Assembly (NCBI GenBank): GCA_027083815.1
Contig: JALWMR010000224.1
Location: 1-32,398, forward strand
Origin: Thiotrichaceae bacterium
GTDB taxonomy: Bacteria > Pseudomonadota > Gammaproteobacteria > Thiotrichales > Thiotrichaceae
Reading direction: 5' to 3'
Length of the DNA stretch: 32,398 nucleotides
A program made the translations under genes and the position numbers. Below, one piece after another: positions 1-7,611 of this stretch (positions within the stretch are counted from its first letter, which is position 1; every line of letters starts with the position of its first letter). Under the pieces are notes generated by a model that was not told the DNA's origin, made no database searches, and saw only the letters and a program-made list of their open reading frames with translations.

Positions 1-257
1 CAAAAACACTGCGTGTTTCTCGAGAAAAACTATTTTTGTTTTTGAGTGGTTGGTTAGGTGGCCCTGACTTGTACATACAAAAATATGGGCATCCTATGCT
101 ACGCCGCCGTCACCTTCCTTTTAAAATTGGACAAAGTGAAAGTGATCAGTGGATGCTTTGTATGAATCAGGCTTTGGATGAACAGGTAGAAGAGCCACTT
201 AGGTCACAATTAAAAGAATCATTCACTAATGTTGCCAATCATATGATAAATCAGTAA
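1..257 (+). CDS. Group 2 truncated haemoglobin, 3' part (5' end outside window)
   Basis: The frame is open from the left edge (codons from position 3) to the TAA at 255-257, so only the C-terminal part of the protein is present. It reads FLSGWLGGPDLY, then YGHPMLRRRHLPF, then QWMLCMNQAL. This matches the C-terminal half of group 2 (TrHbO-type) truncated haemoglobins: the His of RHLPF would be the proximal haem ligand (F8) and the Trp of QWMLCM the conserved TrpG8. Family members are cytoplasmic haem proteins of about 130 residues that bind O2 or NO and related ligands; the exact role here cannot be told. A TTG at 36 is only an internal codon, since the family-like sequence continues upstream of it (REKLFLFLSGW). 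No neighbouring gene is visible on the left. Confident for the family, not for function. Confidence 0.85.
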   Translation, partial: KTLRVSREKLFLFLSGWLGGPDLYIQKYGHPMLRRRHLPFKIGQSESDQWMLCMNQALDEQVEEPLRSQLKESFTNVANHMINQ

Positions 258-341
258 ACCACGTTTATTCTCCTTCTAATTTCCGACTTATACCCTGTAT
301 AACTACAAAAAATGTACTATGCTAGTAGGGCATAGATGCGA

Positions 342-356
342 ATGATTCTTAATCAT
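342..356. promoter_or_regulatory. Possible Fur-type operator (inverted repeat)
   Basis: ATGATT-CTT-AATCAT is a perfect 6-bp inverted repeat with a 3-bp spacer, resembling the core of Fur boxes (GATAATGATAATCATTATC). It lies in the 457-bp gene-free stretch after the truncated haemoglobin gene. No promoter hexamers could be tied to it, so this is a weak call made by resemblance. Confidence 0.25.
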
Positions 357-425
357 ATATTTCTCAAGTTTGTGAAATTCTTCACAGAAATGGAATAAAT
401 GATCTGATTAAATACTCATAAGCTT

Positions 426-440
426 TGAGAATGATTATTT
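426..440. promoter_or_regulatory. Possible second Fur-type operator
   Basis: TGAGAAT-G-ATTATTT matches the 7-1-7 Fur consensus TGATAAT-N-ATTATCA at 12 of 15 positions. It lies about 70 bp after the other Fur-like site and 33 bp before the palindromic element at 473. In AT-rich DNA such matches occur by chance, so the pair is only suggestive. Confidence 0.25.
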
Positions 441-472
441 AAATAAAGTATTTTCAAACTAAGTTATGTAAA

Positions 473-630
473 GAGACCTTGCACGAAAGATATGACGGAT
501 AAAAATTGCTTAAATTCCCCTGTTTTTTCGTATATTTTCGGTCAATAGCCCTGCTATTACCCTCAAATCTACAAAAAATCAGGAAAATTACGCTAATTTT
601 TCTCTCGCCATACTCTCATGCAAAGGTCTC
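473..630. mobile_element. 158-bp MITE-like palindromic element with 5-bp target duplication
   Basis: The element begins GAGACCTTGCACGAAAG and ends with the reverse complement of GAGACCTTTGCATGAGAG. The two arms stay similar over about 75 bp each and meet around a short centre near CAATAGCCCTGCTATTA, so the whole element can fold into one long imperfect hairpin. It is flanked on both sides by GTAAA (468-472 and 631-635), which looks like a target-site duplication. It has no credible coding capacity. A shorter relative lies at 6330-6406. This is the form expected of a non-autonomous element moved by a transposase encoded elsewhere; the IS family is not identified. It ends 84 bp before the start of the response regulator gene and could affect its transcription. 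Confidence 0.75.
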
Positions 631-714
631 GTAAAAAAATAATAATACGAGTATCCAGGCCAATTGTTAAAGGATGGCATGGAAAGGAAGTCAATGTTGC
701 GAAGGAGAAGTAGA

Positions 715-1335
715 ATGAAAGTGTTAATAATAGATGACCATATACTATTTGCTGAAGGTATGAAGCTATTGCTGGAGTCATTTCAAAGCGATGTTGTTAC
801 GGTTTATGCAGAGAATAGCGAAGCAGCCTTTGCATCGTTAGAAGATCATACTGCCCCTGACTTGATACTTTTAGATGTTAATCTGTCTGGTATTAATGGT
901 TTTACCCTGATTGAAAAATTCAGAGCTATTAATATTTGGGCGCCAATATTGGTTGTTTCTGCAACGGATTCGGTATCAACTGCAAAAATTGCAATCGACA
1001 AGGGTGCCTCTGGTTTTGTATCAAAAGCGAGCGATAGCAAAACGTTTTTGCAGGCAATTGAAACAGTATTATATGGCGATGTATATGTGCCATCGTTTTC
1101 AACGGTTGCTACAGATGGAAGTGAAAAACCTTCAAAAACAGAAGCAAAAGTAACATCCAGGCAGCATGAAATCTTATACCTGCTTTCTCAGGGAATGTTA
1201 AATAAGCAAATAGCTAATGAATTATGTATTTCATCTAACACTGTCAAGGCACACCTGCACGATATTTTTAGGCAACTGAAAGTAACTAATCGTACCGCTG
1301 CGGTACAGAATGCACATAAGTTTGGGATCCTTTAA
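715..1335 (+). CDS. NarL/LuxR-type response regulator (orphan)
   Basis: This is a 206-residue two-component response regulator. Residues 1-115 form a receiver domain: acidic pair D7-D8, phospho-acceptor D54 in LILLDVNLSG, the hydroxyl residue of the VVSAT stretch around residue 82, and K104 in GFVSKA. Residues about 143-204 form a LuxR/GerE helix-turn-helix (NKQIANELCISSNTVKAHL). It should bind DNA as a phosphorylation-dependent dimer. I chose ATG 715 because AAGGAG (702-707) sits at the right distance and the receiver motif MKVLIIDDH starts there; an in-frame upstream ATG at 664 would add 17 residues unlike the family. No histidine kinase lies beside it, so the partner and target genes are unknown. 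The MITE-like element ends 84 bp upstream. Confidence 0.88.
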   Translation: MKVLIIDDHILFAEGMKLLLESFQSDVVTVYAENSEAAFASLEDHTAPDLILLDVNLSGINGFTLIEKFRAINIWAPILVVSATDSVSTAKIAIDKGASGFVSKASDSKTFLQAIETVLYGDVYVPSFSTVATDGSEKPSKTEAKVTSRQHEILYLLSQGMLNKQIANELCISSNTVKAHLHDIFRQLKVTNRTAAVQNAHKFGIL

Positions 1336-1356
1336 AAGGGTCTCTGAATGATTACG

Positions 1357-1689
1357 TTACTTGTGAGAAGAGAAAGAAGATGCGTGAAACTTATTGAGTA
1401 AACGAACCAGTTTTAACTGTTTTTGGTGCTCAATAATTTGTGAGTTGGTTTTTGCATTTAAGCGTAGCATTGAATAAAGAGAACCGGCAAAGCATCCTAT
1501 GACTATTATTGCAGTCCACCAAAGTTTTGGAAATGCCAGTGAGAGCACCAGAGAAACAAGAAAGCTAATAAAAAAATAGAAACGCCATTTTGACGCTCTC
1601 TTTGATTGCATTATTTCCCATTCATCCTTGAAATCATTTAAAACTTTCTCAAGCTTATCAATTTCATTTTGATCTATATCAGTATTCAT
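1357..1689 (-). CDS. Small membrane protein of unknown function
   Basis: This 110-residue protein was not recognised. It has a charged N-terminal region likely to be helical or coiled (residues 7-35), two hydrophobic segments (about 36-53 and 57-74) separated by only a few residues, and a basic C-terminal tail rich in Lys, Gln and His. This suggests a membrane hairpin with both ends on the same, probably cytoplasmic, side. A Shine-Dalgarno-like AAGGGA precedes the ATG on the minus strand. It is convergent with the response regulator, with 21 bp between the stop codons. Coding is likely from the start context and membrane-like composition; function is unknown. Confidence 0.6.
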   Translation of the reverse strand: MNTDIDQNEIDKLEKVLNDFKDEWEIMQSKRASKWRFYFFISFLVSLVLSLAFPKLWWTAIIVIGCFAGSLYSMLRLNAKTNSQIIEHQKQLKLVRLLNKFHASSFSSHK

Positions 1690-1730
1690 TGCTTGATTCC
1701 CTTAAGAACGTCGGTATACTGTGCATTTTT

Positions 1731-1802
1731 TATACACCACTGGTCAGATCGACCTGTGAATTTTAGTCTTGTTAAGAATCTCTTCATTTCAGGTGGTGTA
1801 TA
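1731..1802. repeat. Inverted repeat TATACACCAC...GTGGTGTATA
   Basis: A perfect 10-bp inverted repeat (1731-1740 against 1793-1802) is separated by 52 bp. It lies in the intergenic region between the divergent small membrane protein gene and the DUF1800 gene. It could be a looping operator pair or a remnant element; no function can be assigned. Confidence 0.45.
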
Positions 1803-1886
1803 TTAAAACGGCTTTTTAAAACAATAATTATAAAAACCTACCGGGCATTTATATTTGCCAAACGGGGATACAGACAGGAAAACATA

Positions 1887-3176
1887 ATGGGAAGGCTAAA
1901 TTTCTCAGACACACGGCACCTTGTTACGAGGACTGCGCTTGGGCAGGAATGGGGTGGTGTAAAAGCACTAGAAGGAAAAACCAGACAAGAAGCGATTCAA
2001 ATTTTATTGAAACCCGCACCACTTACGACTCCTCCTTTACCGGCCTTAACACCCTGGGCCAAAGTAAGCAGAATGAGTCAGCAAAGTGGCCTGGGTAAAA
2101 AGCGCGCCCGAAAGATGATGAAAGTTGAAGGTGAGCGTCTAAAGCGTTGGTGGATGAAGCACCTGCTATTTACCAAAGCGCCAGTCAATGAGCGCATGAC
2201 GTTATTCTGGCAAAATCATTTTACATCGTCACTTGAGAAAGTGCAGCAACCTCGCTTATTGTATTTGCAGAACCAGCTTCTACGTCGCAATGCAATGGGC
2301 AACTTTCGTTCATTATTGCATGAGGTCGCCCGTGATCCAGCCATGCTGGTTTATCTTGATGGCTCAAAAAATGTAAAAGGCAGCCCCAATGAAAACTTTG
2401 CGCGTGAATTATTAGAGCTATTTACCTTAGGCCGTGGTCATTATAGTGAATCAGATATTAAAGCTGCCGCGATTACTTTTACAGGTTGGGGAACTGACCG
2501 AAATCGTGGCACTTACGTTTATGATGCGTCAAAGCATGATAACCGTCGCGTTACTTTTATGGGTAGAACCGGCAGTTTTAGTGGTGACCAACTGATTGAT
2601 ATTATTTTAGAGAAGCCTCGCGTCGGTGAACATATCGCTGAAAAATTCTGGAAAGAGTTTATTAGTGATTCTCACCCCGACCCTCGTTATATTAAACGTT
2701 GGGGGGCTGTTTTTCGTAACTCTAATTATAATATCAAGGCGCTGCTGTCAGAGGTTCTTAACAGCGATGCCTTCTGGGATAAAAAATATACAGGAACTTT
2801 AACCAAGTCACCTGTCGATCTGGTCGTAGGGACATTACGCGCCTTGCCTTTTCCCAAACTGCCAGCAGGTGAGCTGGTACATATTACAAAACTATTAGGT
2901 CAGGATTTATTTGATCCGCCCACGGTTAAAGGCTGGCCCGGCGGTAAGGCATGGATTGACACGCAAACACTTCTGGTAAGAACCTCCTTACTCAATAAAT
3001 TAACAAGACACAGCGGTGCATCAGCCAGAGTACAGTCCAATTTACCAAGAGCAACGGGTACGGAAGTAGTCAACTGGTTATTACCCATGCCACCCGTATT
3101 ACCCCTTCCAACAACCCCCGGCAAAAGAAGAATGGTACGAGCTTTAATGCTTGATCCGGTTTTTCAGCTTAAATAG
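1887..3176 (+). CDS. DUF1800 family protein
   Basis: This 429-residue protein carries DUF1800 hallmarks: an NHFTSS stretch after a Trp-rich region (FWQNHFTSS), the motif NENFARELLELFTLG, and AAAITFTGWGTDR. Its biochemical role is not established. In many bacteria a DUF1800 gene is followed directly by a DUF1501 gene, as here (30 bp to the next start), and the two are presumed to act together. No clear signal peptide is visible at the N-terminus (MGRLNFSDTRHLV), although the DUF1501 partner has a Tat-like one. A weak Shine-Dalgarno CAGGAAA precedes ATG 1887. The sequence is intact; family call is good, function unknown. Confidence 0.85.
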   Translation: MGRLNFSDTRHLVTRTALGQEWGGVKALEGKTRQEAIQILLKPAPLTTPPLPALTPWAKVSRMSQQSGLGKKRARKMMKVEGERLKRWWMKHLLFTKAPVNERMTLFWQNHFTSSLEKVQQPRLLYLQNQLLRRNAMGNFRSLLHEVARDPAMLVYLDGSKNVKGSPNENFARELLELFTLGRGHYSESDIKAAAITFTGWGTDRNRGTYVYDASKHDNRRVTFMGRTGSFSGDQLIDIILEKPRVGEHIAEKFWKEFISDSHPDPRYIKRWGAVFRNSNYNIKALLSEVLNSDAFWDKKYTGTLTKSPVDLVVGTLRALPFPKLPAGELVHITKLLGQDLFDPPTVKGWPGGKAWIDTQTLLVRTSLLNKLTRHSGASARVQSNLPRATGTEVVNWLLPMPPVLPLPTTPGKRRMVRALMLDPVFQLK

Positions 3177-3206
3177 AACAATTAAGAAAAAAGATCTGAG
3201 AGAAAT

Positions 3207-4346
3207 ATGAATAGACGAGAATTTTTACAATACACCAGCCTTATGCCTCTTGCTGGAATGGTTCCGGATGTTTTTGCTGCCAATAAAGGCCACCGCCCCG
3301 ATCAGATCGTGTTACTCGTTGAGCTAAAAGGGGGCAATGATGGCCTGAATACCTTGATTCCTTTCCGAGATGATAATTATCATCGGGCAAGGCCTAAGCT
3401 TAGAGTAAAAAATGGTATTCCTCTAAAAAATAATATGGCGATGAACGCTTATCTTAAACAGCTTTTACCCCTGTGGAAGGAAGGCCATATGGCATGGGTA
3501 CAAGGGGTTGGATATAGCCATCCAAGTCGTTCTCATTTTCATTCGATTGATGTTTGGGAGACAGCATCTACCCGTAATAATGAAGATCGCGGTTGGTTAA
3601 CCCGTGTTCTACCCGTACAACCAAACACTATTAATGGCGTTGTAATGGGTGATAGTAATCTTGGCCCAATGGGTGGGGAAAATAGCGCTGCCGTCGCTAT
3701 GGAAGACCCAAAGACCTTTTTACGCCAAACGAAATATCTTAATAAAAAACCATTTCGTGCGACGAATCCATCCCTGGCGCATATGCTTAATGTCCAGAAT
3801 CAAATTAATACTGCCGCACGTGAGTTAGGGCGTGTCTATCATGGTCGTCGCTCACCGGTGCATTTTCCAAATAGTCATTTTGGCCGAAAGCTTGCGCTAG
3901 TGACGCAAATGATAATTAACGGCATGGATACGCCTGTTTACAAAGTCTCGCTAGAAGGGTTTGACACTCATGCTGGCCAAGTCGATCAACATAATAATTT
4001 AATGAACCATCTTGGTGGTGGTTTAAAAGCATTTAGCGATGCAATGAAACAAGCTGGCCTTTGGGATAATGTCCTTGTTATGACCTATTCTGAATTTGGT
4101 CGTCGTGTTGCTGAAAATAATAGTGGTGGAACCGATCATGGTGCAGCCGCGCCTCATCTTGCACTAGGCGGGCGTGTTCGCGGTGGCTTATATGGAAAAC
4201 AGCCGAGTTTGGCACGCGAAAAACTCTATGATGGTGACCTTGTTCATAGCGTAGATTTTCGTGAAATGTATGCCACACTGGCGCAACGCTGGTGGAGAAG
4301 ACCTAACCCGTGGGCTAATTCACACCGCCCTATTCCGTTTGTTTAA
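3207..4346 (+). CDS. DUF1501 family protein with Tat-like signal
   Basis: This 379-residue protein starts MNRREFLQYTSLMPLAGM, a twin-arginine-type signal (RREFL), so it is probably exported folded. The mature part shows family motifs: ELKGGNDGLNTLIPF (about 39-53), SHPSRSHFHSIDVWETA, EGFDTHAGQ, and YSEFGRRVAENNSGGTDHG near the C-terminus. The Asp/His-rich motifs resemble metal sites of the alkaline phosphatase/sulfatase superfamily, to which DUF1501 has been related; the substrate is unknown. It is co-directional with the DUF1800 gene 30 bp upstream and very likely in one operon with it. The preceding AAGAAAAAAGATCTGAGAG contains only a weak ribosome-binding site. Confidence 0.85.
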   Translation: MNRREFLQYTSLMPLAGMVPDVFAANKGHRPDQIVLLVELKGGNDGLNTLIPFRDDNYHRARPKLRVKNGIPLKNNMAMNAYLKQLLPLWKEGHMAWVQGVGYSHPSRSHFHSIDVWETASTRNNEDRGWLTRVLPVQPNTINGVVMGDSNLGPMGGENSAAVAMEDPKTFLRQTKYLNKKPFRATNPSLAHMLNVQNQINTAARELGRVYHGRRSPVHFPNSHFGRKLALVTQMIINGMDTPVYKVSLEGFDTHAGQVDQHNNLMNHLGGGLKAFSDAMKQAGLWDNVLVMTYSEFGRRVAENNSGGTDHGAAAPHLALGGRVRGGLYGKQPSLAREKLYDGDLVHSVDFREMYATLAQRWWRRPNPWANSHRPIPFV

Positions 4347-4373
4347 GGAAGTTTGATTAAGGAGAAAACAGCA

Positions 4374-4419
4374 AGTCGAGCATAGCTGCGACTAACCGAA
4401 GGGTGGCTTTAGAAAAGCC
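4374..4419. terminator. Two consecutive small hairpins after the DUF1501 gene
   Basis: First hairpin: AGTCGAGC-ATA-GCT(G)CGACT, 4374-4393, 8 bp with one bulged G. Second: GGCTTT-AGA-AAAGCC, 4405-4419, 6 bp. They lie 27 bp after the DUF1501 stop and just before repeat copy 1 (4422-4447). No U-run follows directly on the plus strand. On the minus strand the repeat ends in five T (ACTTTTT) before these hairpins. They could stop convergent transcripts or fold as part of the 3' UTR. Confidence 0.35.
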
Positions 4420-4421
4420 GT

Positions 4422-4447
4422 AAAAAGTAGGGGGGTGTACTTTTAAA
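4422..4447 (+). repeat. G-run/TGTAC repeat, copy 1
   Basis: AAAAAGTAGGGGGG then TGTACTTTTAAA. AAAAGTA (4423-4429) and TACTTTT (4438-4444) form a perfect 7-bp stem around the loop GGGGGGTG. It lies between the convergent ends of the DUF1501 gene (stop 4346) and the DUF255 gene (stop 4464). Confidence 0.85.
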
Positions 4448-4463
4448 TCCCTTTGCTTTCTCT

Positions 4464-6242
4464 CTAAGGCAATGCCATCAGCGATGGATACGCATAAATA
4501 TCCGTTTCCAGCGACCGGCTTATGTGATTTTGCACCGCACTTGCTTTTTTTACCAGCTCGGGATCTTTTGAATGCAGACTAACACTCAGTAATAAAGCTT
4601 CGGCTGAAATTAAAGAGCTATCGGAAATATGTGAAAGTTTTACACCCGGCGGCAATAGGCTATTTGTGTTCTCATGCCAGCTATTATTTATATAAAAGCG
4701 CTTCCAGGCTATTTTTGCGATTTGGCCGGCAATTTGTCTGATATTTGCATTATGAGTGGCAGCGCCCCACTTATCCAATCCCCAGGCAGTGGCTGCATAG
4801 TCATACAAAGTTCCTTCTTTTGCGTTAGAGGCCGAACGCCGCAGTGTTTTACCATTCCATAGCTTTAGCAAAAACTGGCTTAACTTGTCACCCGTGTTTT
4901 TTAAACCTGGATCATATTGCAGAGCACGCGCAAATGCCGCCAGAGTTAAACCATTCATACCTGATAGAAGTTTGGTATCACGTGGTATTACGCGGGTTTT
5001 ATTACGATGCTTTTTAAGCTTTAATTTTAAGGCTTTAATCTTTGCCCTGATTTTTTCAGAAGGTTGTTGCATTTTTATAACGAGCTGGTCGATGCTTCGC
5101 ACTTGTCGGGGCAGGTTTCCGGCAGGTAACTCACCGGCACGGTCCAGGTTCCAGTAAAGCTTGGCAAGTTTATATTCTTCTGCTGTTAATATTTTTTTCA
5201 GTTCTGAACGAGTCCATAGGTAATAACCGCCCTCTTCGTTTTTATCATCAACAGCTGATAAGCTGGAGATATAGGCGTTGCCGGAGCCGCGCATTTCTGC
5301 ATTTAAAAAGTTAATTGTTTCCAGGGCCACTTGCCGATATTGATCATTTTTATAAATGTCTGCCGCATCCAAATAGAGTAGTGGCATCATTGCATTCGTA
5401 TAAATCATTTTTTCAAAATGGGGAGTCTCCCAATCCGGATCAGTGACATAGCGAAAAAAACCGCCCGCAATTTCATCATGTAAGCCTTTGCTCATCATTT
5501 GATTTAAAGTGAGCTTGATAAATTCATCTGCTTCTTTATTCTTTTTGTGTTGGTTAAGTTTTAACAATGCCCATAACTGCGGGATCTGCGGAAACTTGCG
5601 TTGCTGCCCAAAGCCACCTTGCATGGTATCAGCATATTGCATGGCAGTTGATATATAGCGCCCACTTAGTTGTTGTATGGTGACTCCTTTGCTGGGGTGT
5701 TCCTGTTTTTGCAACATGGTGTTAAGCGTTTTAGACATCTCTTTTGCCTGCGCCACTAAACTGGGCTGATCTGCTTTCCACTTCTTGGCAAGTTGCCTGA
5801 GCACATTGGCAAAATGTTCGCGGGGCATATAGGTGGCCCCCACTAGTGGATAACCCTCTGGAGTAAGAAACACATTAAGTGGCCAACCGGCTGTTCCGTT
5901 GGTAATTTGCACAAATTCAATCAGGCGTTTGTCTAAAACAGGGTTTAACTCGCGATCGACTTTTACCGAGATATAATTTTTATTCAAAATTTTGGCAATG
6001 CCTTTATTTGAATAGCTTTCGCGTTGCATTACATGACACCAATGGCAGGAAAAATAACCAATTGAGACAAACAGCAATTTATTTTCTTTTTTTGCTTTCT
6101 CAATGGCAGGTTTGCCCCATTCCATCCAGTTAACCGGGTCATTTCCGTGCATGGCTAAATAAGGTGACGAATTATTTTTTAAATCATTAGCAAGTACGCT
6201 TTGCAAACTGATGAGAAGTAAAAAAGTTAGGAGTTTTTTCAT
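4464..6242 (-). CDS. DUF255 thioredoxin-fold protein (YyaL/SPATA20-like), predicted exported
   Basis: This 592-residue protein begins with a signal peptide (MKKLLTFLLLISLQSVLA), then the DUF255 signature: NSSPYLAMHGNDPVNW, FVSIGYFSCHWCHVM with a CxxC pair C66/C69, FLNKNYISVKVDRE-like sequence, and GWPLNVFLTPEGYP. The rest resembles the alpha/alpha-toroid half seen in YyaL proteins (GGFFRYVTDPDWETPHFEKM). Family members are usually longer (around 680 residues) and most that I know lack a signal peptide, so a periplasmic form is noteworthy. A redox or thiol-dependent role is inferred from CxxC; the substrate is unknown. It is transcribed alone, convergent with the DUF1501 gene and divergent from aroC. 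Confidence 0.85.
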   Translation of the reverse strand: MKKLLTFLLLISLQSVLANDLKNNSSPYLAMHGNDPVNWMEWGKPAIEKAKKENKLLFVSIGYFSCHWCHVMQRESYSNKGIAKILNKNYISVKVDRELNPVLDKRLIEFVQITNGTAGWPLNVFLTPEGYPLVGATYMPREHFANVLRQLAKKWKADQPSLVAQAKEMSKTLNTMLQKQEHPSKGVTIQQLSGRYISTAMQYADTMQGGFGQQRKFPQIPQLWALLKLNQHKKNKEADEFIKLTLNQMMSKGLHDEIAGGFFRYVTDPDWETPHFEKMIYTNAMMPLLYLDAADIYKNDQYRQVALETINFLNAEMRGSGNAYISSLSAVDDKNEEGGYYLWTRSELKKILTAEEYKLAKLYWNLDRAGELPAGNLPRQVRSIDQLVIKMQQPSEKIRAKIKALKLKLKKHRNKTRVIPRDTKLLSGMNGLTLAAFARALQYDPGLKNTGDKLSQFLLKLWNGKTLRRSASNAKEGTLYDYAATAWGLDKWGAATHNANIRQIAGQIAKIAWKRFYINNSWHENTNSLLPPGVKLSHISDSSLISAEALLLSVSLHSKDPELVKKASAVQNHISRSLETDIYAYPSLMALP

Positions 6243-6329
6243 GGATAGCGCCGAATATCAATAAAGAATAGATTGGATAATAGCGAATAGATACGAAGGT
6301 TACCGGTATTTAGTTGCATTTTTACCTTA

Positions 6330-6406
6330 GAGACTTTTGCACAAAAGAAATGAGGGATAAATATTGCACTAATTTTTTTATCGTCATCTTCTTGTGCAAA
6401 GATCTC
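6330..6406. mobile_element. 77-bp MITE-like palindromic element (relative of 473-630)
   Basis: The left end GAGACTTTTGCACAAAAG matches the right end read on the other strand (GAGATCTTTGCACAAGAAG), and the arms continue to a centre near ATTGCACTAAT. The left arm also matches the left arm of the 473-630 element over roughly 40 bp (TTGCAC, then GGATAAAWATTGC). No perfect target duplication is seen; only TTA is shared by the flanks. It lies in the 229-bp divergent region between the DUF255 gene and aroC, upstream of both. Confidence 0.65.
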
Positions 6407-6421
6407 GTTATTAAAGAAAAA

Positions 6422-6446
6422 GGCAAAAAAGGAGGGGGTGTACTTT
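6422..6446 (+). repeat. G-run/TGTAC repeat, copy 2
   Basis: GGCAAAAAAGGAGGGGG then TGTACTTT, 16 bp after the MITE-like element and 25 bp before the aroC start. It shares the AAAAAAGG variant with copy 3; the stem is poorer than in copy 1. It contains a GGAGG that could be mistaken for a ribosome-binding site but lies too far from the aroC start codon. Confidence 0.75.
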
Positions 6447-6471
6447 CATAATATTCGCTATAATGCCATCT

Positions 6472-7572
6472 ATGTCAGGAAATACTTACGGAAAACTATT
6501 TACGGTGACCTCCTTTGGTGAGAGTCACGGCCCCGCCATTGGTTGTATTGTGGATGGCTGCCCCCCCGGGATGGAATTATCGGAGGCAGATATTCAAGGT
6601 GATCTTGACCGGCGTAAGCCAGGAACCAGCCGCCACACTACGCAGCGACGAGAAGCTGATGAAGTGCAGATATTATCAGGCGTTTTTGAAGGTAAAACGA
6701 CCGGTACGCCAATTGCGATGATTATTTACAATACCGATCAGCGCTCTAAAGACTATTCCGACATTATGGCCAGCTTTCGCCCAGGCCATGCAGATTATAC
6801 CTATTATAAAAAATACGGCTTTAGGGACTATCGAGGCGGCGGGCGCTCATCGGCGCGTGAAACTGCCATGCGTGTGGCCGCTGGCGGCGTTGCTAAAAAG
6901 TACTTAACAGAGCGATATGGCATAGAAATACGCGGTTATTTATCTCAGCTAGGTCCCATAAAGGCAGATAGCGTAGACTGGAATGAGATTGCCAATAATC
7001 CCTTCTTCTGCCCGGATGCCAGTAAGGTCGCTGAGATGGAAGCCTATATGGATGCACTGCGAAAAGAAGGTGAATCAGTTGGTGCTAAAATAACGACTGT
7101 CGCAACCGGGGTTATGCCGGGTTTGGGCGAGCCTATATTTGACCGGCTGGATGCAGACATTGCTCACTCAATGATGAGCATCAATGCGGCCAAGGGTGTT
7201 GAAATAGGTGCAGGTTTTGAATCAGTGACTCAAAAGGGCACGGTACACCGCGATGAAATCTATCTGGATGGCTTTGATGGCAATAATGCGGGTGGTATTT
7301 TAGGCGGCATATCTACAGGGCAGGATATTGTGGTGCATACCGCTTTTAAGCCAACATCAAGCTTACGCTTGCCGGGCAACTCAGTGAATATCCACGGCGA
7401 ACAAGAAGTAATTGTTACCAAAGGGCGACACGATCCCTGTGTGGGCATTCGTGCAACACCCATTTGTGAGGCACAATTGGCAATGACATTGATGGATCAT
7501 GTCTTGCGTCATCGTGCGCAGAATATGGATGTGGAGACCAGCTTAAAGGATATTCCCGCATCAAGAGATTAG
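6472..7572 (+). CDS. aroC: Chorismate synthase
   Basis: This 366-residue enzyme converts 5-enolpyruvylshikimate-3-phosphate to chorismate with reduced FMN, the last step of the shikimate pathway in the cytoplasm. Hallmarks are [20 protein letters not shown] at the N-terminus (with the conserved His of GESHG), [32 protein letters not shown], and [12 protein letters not shown]. Length is typical. I chose ATG 6472, not the in-frame ATG at 6463, because family members begin M(A/S)GN. A TATAAT (6459-6464) lies just upstream and overlaps the earlier ATG. There is no good ribosome-binding site at either start, so translation may be leaderless or from an upstream promoter. The lipoprotein gene follows after 39 bp. 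Confidence 0.96.
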   Translation: MSGNTYGKLFTVTSFGESHGPAIGCIVDGCPPGMELSEADIQGDLDRRKPGTSRHTTQRREADEVQILSGVFEGKTTGTPIAMIIYNTDQRSKDYSDIMASFRPGHADYTYYKKYGFRDYRGGGRSSARETAMRVAAGGVAKKYLTERYGIEIRGYLSQLGPIKADSVDWNEIANNPFFCPDASKVAEMEAYMDALRKEGESVGAKITTVATGVMPGLGEPIFDRLDADIAHSMMSINAAKGVEIGAGFESVTQKGTVHRDEIYLDGFDGNNAGGILGGISTGQDIVVHTAFKPTSSLRLPGNSVNIHGEQEVIVTKGRHDPCVGIRATPICEAQLAMTLMDHVLRHRAQNMDVETSLKDIPASRD

Positions 7573-7611
7573 ATAAAGGCCTGACTTCAGAAGGTAAATT
7601 AAGGAACGGAT

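Noticed and set aside
593-781. 62-codon minus-strand open frame
   Set aside because: It runs through one arm of the MITE-like element and into the response regulator gene, with no protein-like features.
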